Positions 34,473-43,720 of a stretch of DNA of 49,651 nucleotides are shown piece by piece. The stretch comes from Peptococcaceae bacterium. GTDB lineage: Bacteria > Bacillota > Desulfitobacteriia > Desulfitobacteriales > Syntrophobotulaceae. The stretch's first letter is position 1. Each line of letters begins with the position of its first letter. The notes under the pieces were generated by a model that searched no databases, had not been told where the DNA came from, and worked only from the letters and a program-made list of their open reading frames with translations. The stretch lies in contig DUML01000080.1 of the NCBI GenBank assembly GCA_012839895.1, positions 1 through 49,651 on the forward strand. Direction: 5' to 3'. Both the position numbers and the translations under genes were made by a program.

Positions 34473-37465
34473 AAAGGAATAATCACCAGGGAGAGATAAG
34501 TGGATACTAACAAGCCGGCCATTAAGGCTACCGCCATAGGGGTAAAAAGGGTGCTGCCGGAAAGAGCCAAGGGAACAAGACCGAAAATAGTAGTTACGGA
34601 GCTGGTGATAATCGGCCGGTACCGCCTTTTTAAAGCGCCTTTACAAGACTCCTCAAGCTCCTCGCCTCTTTCTCGGGCTTTATTCATGTATTCAATCAAA
34701 AGAATCCCGTTTTTGATCACCAACCCCATTAAAGAAACACTGCCGATTAAAGCTGTGAAAGACAAGGGTTGACGGCAAAGGAAAAGCCCCAGAAATACCC
34801 CTATAAAAGACAGGGGGATGGTAGCAAAGATAATCAAAGGTCGAAGGAAAGAACCAAATTTAAGCATCAAAATTACATAGATGGCAAATATCCCAAATAA
34901 GGCGCCTATCCCCAAGTCGCTAAAGTTATCTATAATATCTTTGGTTTCTCCTTGATAAAGGATTTCAAGATCTTCCAAACTTATATCGGCATCGGCCGCC
35001 TTCCGGGCAATTAGACCTTTAAGCTGTCGCTCGGCAGAAACCGCGCTATGACCGGGTTTCAAGTTAGAAGTCACTGTAATGCACTGCCTGCCGTCATATT
35101 TTTTAATAACAGGAGAAGCGCTCTCCAGTTGTATTTTGGCAAATTGCTTCAAAAGCACCTTGGTTCCTGTGACGGAAGATTTAATGGCCAGATTTTCCAG
35201 TTCATCTTTGGATTTTATGTCACTTTTGACCACAATTCCGTATTCATTCCCTGCCTTACGGTAAACGGAGGCTTCACTTCCTTTTAGAGCAATATTAATT
35301 TGCCTTTGAATGTCGTATTTCGTGATTCCCAGGTTAGTTGCCCGGTCATTATCAACTGCCACCATAAACTCATATATGGACGGATCGGTGTCTTTTTCCA
35401 CATTAATAGTCCCCGGGATCGCTTTTAGGGTTTGGTAAAAGAGCTCGGCTACTTCTTCCAGTTTTTCTCTGTCTTCTCTCAGGATTTTTATTTCCAGAGG
35501 TGAACCCGGGTAGGCCTTTTCCAGGAGATTGACCGTCGCTTTTCCGCCGACTAAAAGCTTATCCAGCTCTTCCTGGTAATAAACCGCAAGTTCCTCCATA
35601 TTGGCAAAACGCCCAGTACTTAAGTCCAACTTCATCATAACTTGGGCATAATCCTGAGAAGGAGTGCCACGGGGCAAAGTTATGTAAAATTTCGGCAGGC
35701 CGTCTCCAATACTTAAAGTGTAATTGACTACTTCCGGCTGCCGGCTTAAAAATTCCTCCACCTGAGCGGCTAAAGCTTCGGTTTTCGCCATGTCGGCAGC
35801 CTGCTCGCAGCGTAAATCAATATAAGCCAGGTCCTTATCGGCCAAAGGGAAGAATTGCAGGGGGATCACTTTCAAAAAGGCAAAGCTGGCCAAAAAAACC
35901 ACTAAGACCGATATTAAAGCTTTTTTCTTATCCCGGAGGCTTTTCTCCAGGAGCCCGGCAAAAAAGTTCCGCAGTTTGCTCTCTTTTTCCACAGGAGCGC
36001 CAGGGAATCTTTCGTAAAAAATGTAAAGCATCACAGGCGTAACCAAAACTGCTACGGCGAAAGAGGCAAACAAGGCATAGCTAAAAGTAAAAGGAATGGT
36101 TCTCATATAATCCCCGGCCGGCCCGGGGACAACCAAAATTGGGAGAAAAGATACGGAAGTTACCAGGGTAGCGGTAAAAACAGGACGGATGGACTCCTTA
36201 ATTCCTTGCAGGCAAGCAGTTAGCTTGTCTGCACCTTTATCAATGTAAGCTTGAATGGCATCAATAATGACAACAGCGTCATCCACCAAAACCCCCAAAG
36301 CCACTATGAGGGCCGCTATGGAAATTTCGTTTATTTTCTGCCCTGTTAAGTACATGGCAATAAAAGCTATCAGTATCGATAAGGGTATCGCCACGGCAGC
36401 AACTAAAGCATTCTTGATACCCATCCCCACAAAGACAACAATAATTACTAAAACCATCCCCAATAGCAGGCTGAAGAAGAAGTCATTAACCGCTTTGCTG
36501 ATATCTTCCGGTTGAAAAGTTACTTCATAGATTTCCAAGTCTTCGGGAAAAGCCTTGGATAATTGCTCCAATTTCTGACGGATTTTTTTGCCCACTAGGA
36601 CGATATTGTCATTTTCCTGAAAATAACCGGCCAAAAGGATAGCATTTTTCCCGTTATTCTTTATTTTCGAGGATTCTTCCACTCCCCACTGGATTGTGGC
36701 AACGTCTTTCAAGCGCACCAAGGCTCCCGTTTCCGAAGAAACAGTGACAATGGTATTTTCAATATCGCTAATACTGCTAAAAATTCCGGGGGTCCGCACG
36801 TTGATTTTCATCTCTCCGGTATTAAGAGCCCCGGAAGGGATCTCCATGTTTTGGACCTGCAGGATATTATAGATATCTTCCAAAGAGATATTATACTGGT
36901 TGAGCTTTGCAGTACGGACTATTACCTGGACTTCTTTCTCCTGGCGGCCATGAATCTCAAAACGCGCAACTCCCGGAACCCGGACCAGTTCTCTTTTGAG
37001 GTTCTCGGCAAAAGCGTTAAGTTGATCATAGCTGTATTTTTCACCGGCCAAAGCAAAAATCATCCCGGCAGTCTCGTCCAACTGAGTATTAATCTCCGGA
37101 GCGTAACACTCCCGAGGCAGCTTATTTTGCAAGTCATCTATCCTCTGCCTTAAGTCAGTCCAGGCCTTTTCCACATCAGCCCGGTTGTCGAGCTCAACAA
37201 CCACAATAGAAATACTATTGCGGGAATAGGAATGGCTTTCCTTATAACCGCTGGTTTCTAAAACCACATCTTCAATAGGACGGGTAACCAATTTTTCCAC
37301 ATCTTCCGGGGAAGCTCCGGGATAAACGGTAGTTATAAGAGCAAAGGGCGCTGTGACATCAGGGCTGTCTTGCTTGGGAATAAAATAATAAGCATATGAG
37401 CCCAGGAGAACAATGAGGATTACAAAGAAAACCACAAAAGAACGGTGCTCAATAATCTTATTCAT
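34439..37465 (-). CDS. RND-family efflux transporter (HAE1/AcrB-like inner membrane pump)
   Basis: The 1008 residues show the RND layout: an N-terminal helix (about 9-29), a large extracytoplasmic loop, six helices, a second large loop (about 540-830) and six more helices. The proton-relay aspartates are present in GVLVDDAVVIIDA (Asp395, Asp396). Relatives move hydrophobic compounds or lipids by proton exchange. It overlaps the lipoprotein adaptor gene by 8 nt (GGGAGA 9-10 nt before the ATG), so the two are one unit. No outer-membrane channel gene is present, as expected for a monoderm. The last residues (after LLYSIV) are altered by the 25-bp duplication. The substrate is unknown. Confidence 0.93.
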   Translation of the reverse strand: MNKIIEHRSFVVFFVILIVLLGSYAYYFIPKQDSPDVTAPFALITTVYPGASPEDVEKLVTRPIEDVVLETSGYKESHSYSRNSISIVVVELDNRADVEKAWTDLRQRIDDLQNKLPRECYAPEINTQLDETAGMIFALAGEKYSYDQLNAFAENLKRELVRVPGVARFEIHGRQEKEVQVIVRTAKLNQYNISLEDIYNILQVQNMEIPSGALNTGEMKINVRTPGIFSSISDIENTIVTVSSETGALVRLKDVATIQWGVEESSKIKNNGKNAILLAGYFQENDNIVLVGKKIRQKLEQLSKAFPEDLEIYEVTFQPEDISKAVNDFFFSLLLGMVLVIIVVFVGMGIKNALVAAVAIPLSILIAFIAMYLTGQKINEISIAALIVALGVLVDDAVVIIDAIQAYIDKGADKLTACLQGIKESIRPVFTATLVTSVSFLPILVVPGPAGDYMRTIPFTFSYALFASFAVAVLVTPVMLYIFYERFPGAPVEKESKLRNFFAGLLEKSLRDKKKALISVLVVFLASFAFLKVIPLQFFPLADKDLAYIDLRCEQAADMAKTEALAAQVEEFLSRQPEVVNYTLSIGDGLPKFYITLPRGTPSQDYAQVMMKLDLSTGRFANMEELAVYYQEELDKLLVGGKATVNLLEKAYPGSPLEIKILREDREKLEEVAELFYQTLKAIPGTINVEKDTDPSIYEFMVAVDNDRATNLGITKYDIQRQINIALKGSEASVYRKAGNEYGIVVKSDIKSKDELENLAIKSSVTGTKVLLKQFAKIQLESASPVIKKYDGRQCITVTSNLKPGHSAVSAERQLKGLIARKAADADISLEDLEILYQGETKDIIDNFSDLGIGALFGIFAIYVILMLKFGSFLRPLIIFATIPLSFIGVFLGLFLCRQPLSFTALIGSVSLMGLVIKNGILLIEYMNKARERGEELEESCKGALKRRYRPIITSSVTTIFGLVPLALSGSTLFTPMAVALMAGLLVSTYLSLVIIPLLYSIVARRTI

Positions 37466-38546
37466 CTTTTTCGTCTCCCTCTGTTACCGGACAGCCCTCG
37501 AAGAGGTTCTTCATCCCGGACTTGACCAGAATGTCCCCGTTTTTTAAGCCTTCCACCCTAACCTGGCTATCTTGAACATCTATTAACTTGACATTTTGGC
37601 GCCAAGCTCTTTGCTCCCGTACCACATAAACATAATCTTCGCCGTCATTTTGAATGGCCGACAGCGGGATCCAAATTCCTCGAACAGTCCCTACTTCCAG
37701 CAAAACCCGGCAAGTTGATCCAAGATAAAGATCATTAGCCGCCGGGTTCCCGATAATTAAAATTTCAGCATTATAAGTACGGCTCGCCGGATCGGGTATT
37801 TGCTCAATCAGACTGACTTCTCCCTTTAGTTCTTGCTTATCATCCCCTACTGGAAGTAAAACTGCCTTTGTCCCTATTTTAACTTTTTGAACATCTTCTT
37901 CGCTTAAACCAACATTTACAACCTGCTCTTGACTACGGACCACAACTACCGGGTACCCGGCCGCGGTAATTTCCCCTTCCCTGCTTAGGATTTCAACGAC
38001 GTAACCGTTCATATCGGCAAAAAGGTTGGCATCCTTAAGCATACTGGCCTTGTATTCATAATCTACCTGTGCCTGCCGGTAATCCGCTTCTTTTACTTCC
38101 CAATCCAACTGGGCAAGCTCAAGTTCTTGCTGGGAGGCTGCGCCGTTTTCCTGGAGAACTTTGACTTTCTCGTAGAAACTTTGGGCGTTTAAGGCGGCGC
38201 TTTCCGCTTTGGCTTTTGTGTATTCCGCAGCTTTTAAGGCAAATTGCAGATCTGTTTTGTCCAGCTCTGCTAAAAGCTGGCCTTTCTCTATTTTTTGGCC
38301 TTCAATAATGTGGATTTTAGCAATTTTGCCGGCAACCTTAAAACTGTATTTCTTTGTTTCCCAAGAATCCGTGATGCCGAAATACTCCAGTCTTAAAGGT
38401 TGTTCTTTTTCTTCAACGAGCATAGTATGTACAGGCTTGGGCTTATCTGAGGTAGCCGTCTCGGCGGAACAACCTACCAAACCCAGGGCACAGCTCATTA
38501 AAACACATAAGAACAACAACTTTAACTCTACTTTTGTTCCCAGCAT
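37458..38546 (-). CDS. RND transporter periplasmic-adaptor-type lipoprotein (membrane fusion protein)
   Basis: The 362-residue protein has a lipoprotein signal (LGLVGC, Cys26) and the HlyD/AcrA-type layout: a lipoyl-like half motif (GKIAKIHIIEGQKIEKGQLLAEL, about 72-94), an alpha hairpin (about 100-165), then beta-barrel and membrane-proximal domains. It stabilises or couples the RND pump. In a cell without an outer membrane it presumably works at the outer face of the cytoplasmic membrane. GGGGAGAG precedes the ATG. Upstream lies a 320-nt purine-rich, repeat-like stretch with no clear promoter. Confidence 0.9.
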   Translation of the reverse strand: MLGTKVELKLLFLCVLMSCALGLVGCSAETATSDKPKPVHTMLVEEKEQPLRLEYFGITDSWETKKYSFKVAGKIAKIHIIEGQKIEKGQLLAELDKTDLQFALKAAEYTKAKAESAALNAQSFYEKVKVLQENGAASQQELELAQLDWEVKEADYRQAQVDYEYKASMLKDANLFADMNGYVVEILSREGEITAAGYPVVVVRSQEQVVNVGLSEEDVQKVKIGTKAVLLPVGDDKQELKGEVSLIEQIPDPASRTYNAEILIIGNPAANDLYLGSTCRVLLEVGTVRGIWIPLSAIQNDGEDYVYVVREQRAWRQNVKLIDVQDSQVRVEGLKNGDILVKSGMKNLFEGCPVTEGDEKDE

Positions 38547-38599
38547 TTTTCTCTCTCCCCTCTTTCACTTGCCGGCAGTAACAGCAAATATTTTCCGTT

Positions 38600-38760
38600 A
38601 TATCTATGCACACAGCCATAAATTAAATATCTTTTTTTAATTACCTTTAATATCTTTCCTTTTTTATCACCTTTATATCTTTCTTTTAATATCTCTCTTT
38701 TTATTTATAATTCTCTTTTTATTATATCTTTCTTTTCGTTATAAACTCTAACCTTCTTTT
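38600..38760. repeat. purine-rich (minus strand) degenerate tandem tract
   Basis: On minus the tract reads as repeated GAAAGATAT(T/A)AAA-like units; AAAGATAT cores occur at about 38629, 38651, 38676, 38691, 38708 and 38725 (spacing 15-25 nt). It occupies most of the 321-nt gap 38547-38867 between RNase G and the adaptor gene. No gene is seen. Confidence 0.5.
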
Positions 38761-38867
38761 TCTAACTTGTGTTGCTTCTCTTTCCGTAGATTATCCTTTT
38801 AATTTTTTAGAGGTCCTTTTTATACTCTAACTTTATACTTTAATTTTTATTTGCTTTAAGCCTTACT

Positions 38868-40118
38868 TTATTGAGTTCGCTCCAGCCAGCCTTTTCCTCC
38901 GCAATGGGGACAATATTCCGTGTAGCGAGCTTTTAAGGTTTGACCTTCTTTTTTGCGGGTTACTTCCACGAGCCCCAGATTGGTAATTCCCATTACTTTA
39001 CCTTTAACCCTATACCGGAGGAAAAATTTTTTCAGGCCTGCTAATAACTCTTCCCAGTCTTCTTTTTTCTCCAAATCAATAAAATCCAAAATAATCATGC
39101 CGCTAAGATTTCGCAGCTTGATTTGGCGGGCAATCTCCTCCGCAGCTTCCAAATTCAAATGGAGCAGGGTATCCTGCAAAGAGTTCTTCCCTATGTACTT
39201 GCCCGAATTAACATCCACCACATGCAAGGCCTCTGTCTGTTCAATGACCAGATACCCGCCGCTCTCTAAAGGCACTTTAGGCAAAAGAGCCTTTCTTATT
39301 TCATAGTTAACATTGTAACGTTCAAAAAGATCTCCCTTTAAATCTGTCCAGACCCTAGTGGCTACCGGCGACTTAATTTCTCGCAGCCTCACTCTTAAGA
39401 GTTCGGCCATTTCCCCGTCGTCAATAATTATTTTTTCTACCCGCTCATCAATTGTTTCCCTTAAAAGGCGAGCCAAAAGATCGTTGTTACTATAAACCAA
39501 CCCTGTTAAGGTTGGGTTACTGATTTTCTGCTTAAGCTTTTCCTGCATAGCCTGCAGCCTGGCAACATCAGCCCGGAATTCCGGCTCTTCCACTCCTTCT
39601 GCCAAAGTCCTGATGATCAGCCCGGCTTCCGCCGGTTTATACATGGCACCAAGTTCTAATAGGCGTGCCCTTTCTTGTTCTTCGGTAATTTCCCGGGATA
39701 TTCCCAGGTAAGATTTGTTTCCGGGCAACAGGACCGCATACCGCCCGGGCAAAGAAAGCCTGGTGGTAACTCTGGCCCCTTTGCCTCCTACTGGTTCTCT
39801 GCTGATTTGGACAACTACTTCTTGCCCTTCTTTTAAAAGATTCTCGATGTGAGCCGAAACCAGAGCTTTTCCGTCTTCTTCCTCTCCCGGCTTTTGCACG
39901 TCACCTACATATAAAAAAGCATTTTTTTTAAGGCCGATATCTATAAAGGCAGCCTGAATCCCCGGAACAATATTTATAACTTTGCCTTTATAAATATTGC
40001 CGGCCAGGCGTTCTTCCTTAGGCTCGTCCTCGAGTACCTCCAGTAGCCTGCCTTCTTCCAGGACAGCAGCCCGGATATAGTTCTCGGTTGTAATAATAAT
40101 TTGCTTCAAACCGCTCAT
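38868..40118 (-). CDS. rng: ribonuclease G/E-family endoribonuclease, ending at the zinc link
   Basis: RNase E/G enzymes cut AU-rich single-stranded RNA. The 416 residues keep the S1 domain (about 35-125), the RNase H-like and 5'-sensor regions, and the DNase I-like catalytic core. Asp302 in HVVDVNSGK and Asp345 in LDFIDLE correspond in position to the metal-binding aspartates of E. coli RNase E (303 and 346). The zinc link is CPHCGGKG (Cys403, Cys406). The protein stops ten residues after it, so the small C-terminal domain of E. coli RNase G is missing. It follows the DUF2344 gene by 9 nt. The coding sequence runs into an AT-rich tract with no further reading frame. Confidence 0.93.
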   Translation of the reverse strand: MSGLKQIIITTENYIRAAVLEEGRLLEVLEDEPKEERLAGNIYKGKVINIVPGIQAAFIDIGLKKNAFLYVGDVQKPGEEEDGKALVSAHIENLLKEGQEVVVQISREPVGGKGARVTTRLSLPGRYAVLLPGNKSYLGISREITEEQERARLLELGAMYKPAEAGLIIRTLAEGVEEPEFRADVARLQAMQEKLKQKISNPTLTGLVYSNNDLLARLLRETIDERVEKIIIDDGEMAELLRVRLREIKSPVATRVWTDLKGDLFERYNVNYEIRKALLPKVPLESGGYLVIEQTEALHVVDVNSGKYIGKNSLQDTLLHLNLEAAEEIARQIKLRNLSGMIILDFIDLEKKEDWEELLAGLKKFFLRYRVKGKVMGITNLGLVEVTRKKEGQTLKARYTEYCPHCGGKGWLERTQ

Positions 40119-40127
40119 CTTCCTTTT

Positions 40128-40922
40128 TCAGTCCAATGGATCTACCAATTCCCCGTTTTTCCGCTCAATATACAAGCCCAGCCGGGTAATATGGGCTCCG
40201 GGAATATCCAAAGGTAAGCCCTCCTGTTGCTTTAAGCTTTCCAATATTTCCAAGGGCCTAACCGAACCGGCGTTTCCAATTTGAATGTCAAATAAAAGCG
40301 TCGCCTGTCTCTTTTTTACACTTAAAATAGCTATATTCTTGACAAAAGGCCGGATATTCCTTGTGTACTGTTTGTCTTTTTGCAGGCGAACAACCAGGAC
40401 TTCCTCCTTAGCCAACCAGTTTTGGCAAGCTTCCTCCAGCCTCCCGGAAGTAACTTCTTCCAAGAAAGGAACTTCGGTTTTATATCTCGCTAAATTAACC
40501 AAAGCAGTAATCGCTTTGCTGCCCTGGGGTTTAAAGGCATAACCGCGGATGACAACACCGGCCGGCAGCTGCTTTTGCAGTTTATTGACAACTTCCGCCA
40601 GATACTTTTGCACTTCCGGATTATCTCCCCAAACCGCTTTTTCCCCGTTTTTATTCTTTTGACACCCGGCTTTAAGGTTATTCCCGGTTCTTTCTTCCAA
40701 AAAGTTTAGAGGTTTAAGTTCTATATCCACATATTCTTTTTCCCCTTCCACCCCTACCGGCAGGGGCGGGCCGAAGGCAATCTTGGGATGGGGATTAAAC
40801 CCTTCGGAAAAAGCCACGGCAATGTCAGCCCGCCGCAAGGCTCTGGCAAAAACCCGGGCTAAATCCAAATGGGCTATATACTTGGCTTGATCTTTTTTCG
40901 TATAAGCCAGCCTTATTTTCAT
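40128..40922 (-). CDS. DUF2344 / TIGR03936-family radical SAM-associated protein
   Basis: The 264-residue protein begins MKIRLAYTKKDQAKYIAHLDLARVFARALRRADIAVA, with GFNPHPKIAFGPPLPVGVEG, the hallmarks of the family that accompanies or is fused to TIGR03960 radical SAM proteins. The exact reaction is not known to me; the Lys/Arg-rich N-terminus and link to RNase G suggest an RNA-related role. It overlaps the RNase G control region closely (9 nt gap). Its usual partner lies 0.7 kb upstream on the same strand, separated by a plus-strand gene. Confidence 0.9.
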   Translation of the reverse strand: MKIRLAYTKKDQAKYIAHLDLARVFARALRRADIAVAFSEGFNPHPKIAFGPPLPVGVEGEKEYVDIELKPLNFLEERTGNNLKAGCQKNKNGEKAVWGDNPEVQKYLAEVVNKLQKQLPAGVVIRGYAFKPQGSKAITALVNLARYKTEVPFLEEVTSGRLEEACQNWLAKEEVLVVRLQKDKQYTRNIRPFVKNIAILSVKKRQATLLFDIQIGNAGSVRPLEILESLKQQEGLPLDIPGAHITRLGLYIERKNGELVDPLD

Positions 40923-41002
40923 TGTCCTAACCGCCTCTCCCCACTAAACATAGTTATCTTAACAATAAACAATTACTCACTCATAATTACAGGATCCATT
41001 GT

Positions 41003-41031
41003 TTGTTAATTTATTATACTTTGGATAATAA
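41003..41031 (+). promoter_or_regulatory. candidate promoter of the DUF2935 gene
   Basis: TTGTTA (41003-41008) and TAATAA (41026-41031) are 17 nt apart. The gene starts about 120 nt downstream. Confidence 0.45.
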
Positions 41032-41158
41032 ATATTTTTCTATTGAAATATACTTCCATATCCAGATTTAAATTCCACCGGCAAACATCTTCAGATATAT
41101 TGCAGACATCTTTAAGAATATTAAAGAATATATTTCTGTGGTAAGGAGGGATATTAAG

Positions 41159-41581
41159 ATGCACTATTCTTACAATGTACAAATGCCTCTCAAACTGCTG
41201 GATGAAGCTAATTTTTGGAAACGCCAAGAGCATGAGCACACTGTAGTTATCCGCGAAATTGTCCCGGATTTAGAAAGGAAATTCGTTGAAGAACTAAAAG
41301 ATTGGGAAACAGCTTTAATCAAAACCCATAATCAAATAGTCCAGCTCACAGAGGCTGTGGTCCGTTCCGGTAATGCTGTCCCAGCCGCCCTGGCCGACGA
41401 CGTTTTACGTTTAATAAGTTTTTGCCTGGAACAAAGCGGCCGCTTTGTGCAACACTTATTCGAAATCTTAAATTTAAGCCCGGCAACAAAGCAAAATCCG
41501 GTAGCCATAAACGTAATTCGCCACATCATCCGAGAATCGGAATACTTCATAGGCATTGCCCAGACTATTTGTAATACCTGA
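41159..41581 (+). CDS. DUF2935-like ferritin-type helical protein (single-domain)
   Basis: The 140-residue protein is all helical by pattern, with the metal-ligand-like spacing of DUF2935 proteins: EANFWKRQEHEH (about 16-27), EIVPDLERKFVEEL, SFCLEQSGRFVQHL, and VIRHIIRESEYFIGI at the C-terminus. DUF2935 relatives fold like ferritins and can bind metal; many are about twice as long with two repeats, so this is a single unit. The start at 41159 follows AGGAGGG by about 9 nt; an earlier in-frame GTG overlaps it. It lies on plus between two functionally paired minus-strand genes. Confidence 0.75.
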   Translation: MHYSYNVQMPLKLLDEANFWKRQEHEHTVVIREIVPDLERKFVEELKDWETALIKTHNQIVQLTEAVVRSGNAVPAALADDVLRLISFCLEQSGRFVQHLFEILNLSPATKQNPVAINVIRHIIRESEYFIGIAQTICNT

Positions 41582-41640
41582 CAACTTCTCCAAAAATTAA
41601 CGCGCTTAATTCTTTGGCAAAAGTCCCCGGCTCTCCAAGG

Positions 41641-43530
41641 CTATTCGTCTCTTACATCTTTCTGATTGCCCTTTTCCCGATACATAACCATCCTGGCTAT
41701 ATCAGGACAAACTCCGCATTTTCCGCATCTCCCCCGGCAATCGGGTGTTACTACCCCTGCCAGGGCCTTTTTATATTCATTTAAAAGAAATTCTTTGCTT
41801 ATACCAGGGCTTAAATGATCCCAGGCCAAAACCTCATCCAGGGAAAATTTACGATTGGCATAAAAATGCGGATCAACCCCTGTCTCACGCCAAGCCTCCT
41901 GCCAAAGGTCGAAGCGGAAATACTCACTCCAACCGTCAAACTTACATCCCTTTAAAACTGCCTTTTCCAGAAGCTCAGCCAGCCTCCGATCCCCCCGGGC
42001 TAAGACTGCTTCCATAAAACTGGCGCCGATATCATGGTAAAGAAATTTAATGTGCTGATCCTTCAGCCGCCGGCGGAGGTATTCCTGTTTCTCTTTAAGG
42101 ACTTCAGGGGAATCCTGTCCCTCCCACTGAAAAGGAGTATGGGGCTTGGGAACAAAGGAACTGGCCGATACGGTTACCCGGGCTCCCTTTCTCCCTACTT
42201 TCCTGGCTACAGCCAAGACCTTTTTTGCCTGGTCGACTATCCCGTCCAAGTCTTCATAAGTCTCGGTGGGAAGGCCTATCATATAATAAAGCTTAATACT
42301 GCTCCAACCGGCCTGAAAAGCGGCTTCAGCCGTTTTCAGCAAGTCTTCCTCCGTAACCCCTTTATTTATCACATCCCTTAAGCGTTGTGTTCCGGCTTCC
42401 GGGGCAAAAGTAAGCCCGGATTTTCGGACCTTTTGCACTTGTTCGGCAATCTCGACATCAAAGGAATCCAACCTTAAAGAAGGAAGAGAAACACTGACCG
42501 CTTTCTGTTGCATTTTAGCCAGCAATTCTTGTAACACCCAGTTTACGCAAGAATAATCACTGGTAGATAAAGAAACCAGGGAGATTTCTTCATAGCCCGT
42601 CGCCTCAATTGCTTTTTCGGCTTGTTCCAAAAGCCGTTCCGGCGAACGCTCCCTTAAAGGCCGGTAAATCATCCCCGCTTGGCAAAAACGGCAACCTCTG
42701 GTACAACCCCGCATCACTTCCAGCATAACCCGGTCATGCACAGCTTCCGTATAGGGAACGATTACTTTTTCCGGAAAATAAGCAGCATCAAAATCTTTTA
42801 AGACAGCTTTCTTGACAACCCTGGGTATCCCTTCCTTTACTTTTAGTTCTCCTATGGTACCATCGACTTGATAAGCAAATTCATAAAACTCCGGTACATA
42901 AATACCCTGGAGTTCAGCCAGTTGCCGGAGCAACTCTTCTTTGCCTGCTTTACTGGCTTTGCCTTCCTTAATAATTTTTAATATTTCAGGATATTGTTCT
43001 TCAGCTTCCCCAAGAACAAAGAAATCTATGAAAGGAGCAATTGGTTCCGGATTATAGGCACAAGGACCCCCGGCAATAATCCAAGGATAACTTTGAGCTC
43101 CCCTCCTCTCCGCCGACCTTAAGGGTATACCGCTTAACCTCAGGATATTTAGGATATTGGTATAACTTAATTCATACTGCAAAGTAAAACCTAGGACATC
43201 GAAATCTTTCAAAGGACGAAAGGATTCCAAAGCATAAAGAGGTAGTCCTTCCTCCTTAAGCTTTTCTTCCATGTCCGGCCAAGGAGCAAAGGCCCTCTCA
43301 CACAAATACTCATCATAGGAATTAATTAATCCATAAATAATCCGCAAGGCCAGATTGGACATCCCTACTTCATAGACATCCGGAAAAATAAAGGCCGTAT
43401 GGACCTGAGTTTGGTCCCAGTTTTTATGTATTATATTCCATTCCCCGCCTACGTAGCGGCCTGGTTTCATAACTTTAGGAAGAATGCGTTCTACTTTTTG
43501 GCGAATCCAATTACTGTCTTTTTCGCTCAT
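41641..43530 (-). CDS. TIGR03960-family B12-type radical SAM protein
   Basis: The 629-residue protein has a cobalamin-type N-terminal domain (VYEVGMSNLALRI, IIAGGPCAYNPEPIAP, FVLGEAEEQYPE) and a radical SAM core with CTRGCRFC (Cys276, 280, 283). FAPEAGTQRLRDVINKG and YYMIGLPTETYEDL follow, and the C-terminal Cys-rich tail (CRGRCGKCGVCPDIA) may bind a second iron-sulfur cluster. In many Bacillota it lies directly before the TIGR03936/DUF2344 gene and RNase G and is thought to modify an RNA or protein; the substrate is not established. AAGGAA is about 11 nt upstream of the ATG. The partner gene follows after the inserted plus-strand DUF2935 gene. Confidence 0.92.
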   Translation of the reverse strand: MSEKDSNWIRQKVERILPKVMKPGRYVGGEWNIIHKNWDQTQVHTAFIFPDVYEVGMSNLALRIIYGLINSYDEYLCERAFAPWPDMEEKLKEEGLPLYALESFRPLKDFDVLGFTLQYELSYTNILNILRLSGIPLRSAERRGAQSYPWIIAGGPCAYNPEPIAPFIDFFVLGEAEEQYPEILKIIKEGKASKAGKEELLRQLAELQGIYVPEFYEFAYQVDGTIGELKVKEGIPRVVKKAVLKDFDAAYFPEKVIVPYTEAVHDRVMLEVMRGCTRGCRFCQAGMIYRPLRERSPERLLEQAEKAIEATGYEEISLVSLSTSDYSCVNWVLQELLAKMQQKAVSVSLPSLRLDSFDVEIAEQVQKVRKSGLTFAPEAGTQRLRDVINKGVTEEDLLKTAEAAFQAGWSSIKLYYMIGLPTETYEDLDGIVDQAKKVLAVARKVGRKGARVTVSASSFVPKPHTPFQWEGQDSPEVLKEKQEYLRRRLKDQHIKFLYHDIGASFMEAVLARGDRRLAELLEKAVLKGCKFDGWSEYFRFDLWQEAWRETGVDPHFYANRKFSLDEVLAWDHLSPGISKEFLLNEYKKALAGVVTPDCRGRCGKCGVCPDIARMVMYREKGNQKDVRDE

Positions 43531-43660
43531 TTAAGTGTCATTCCTTTCTGGAGCATTAAAAGCATTAAGAACTATTATTTTCATTTGACCTGGAAACTTC
43601 CTTTGTCCGGCTTTGGTAAATAATTATAGCCGTATTTTTCCTAACTAACAAGGCCAATTA

Positions 43661-43697
43661 ACCTCCTCTTTGTCCCCTTAATATAATACAAGAGGAG
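43661..43697 (+). promoter_or_regulatory. possible SigK-type promoter and hairpin before cotJC
   Basis: CTCCTCTT-T-GT (43663-43673) and ACAAGAGGAG (43688-43697) form an inverted repeat with one bulge. An AC at 43661-43662 followed by 17 nt and AATA-TAA-TA (43680-43688) loosely fits SigK. Both lie 24-60 nt before the cotJC start. The evidence is weak. Confidence 0.3.
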
Positions 43698-43720
43698 TAC
43701 TCATAGAGGAGGGTAAAGTT

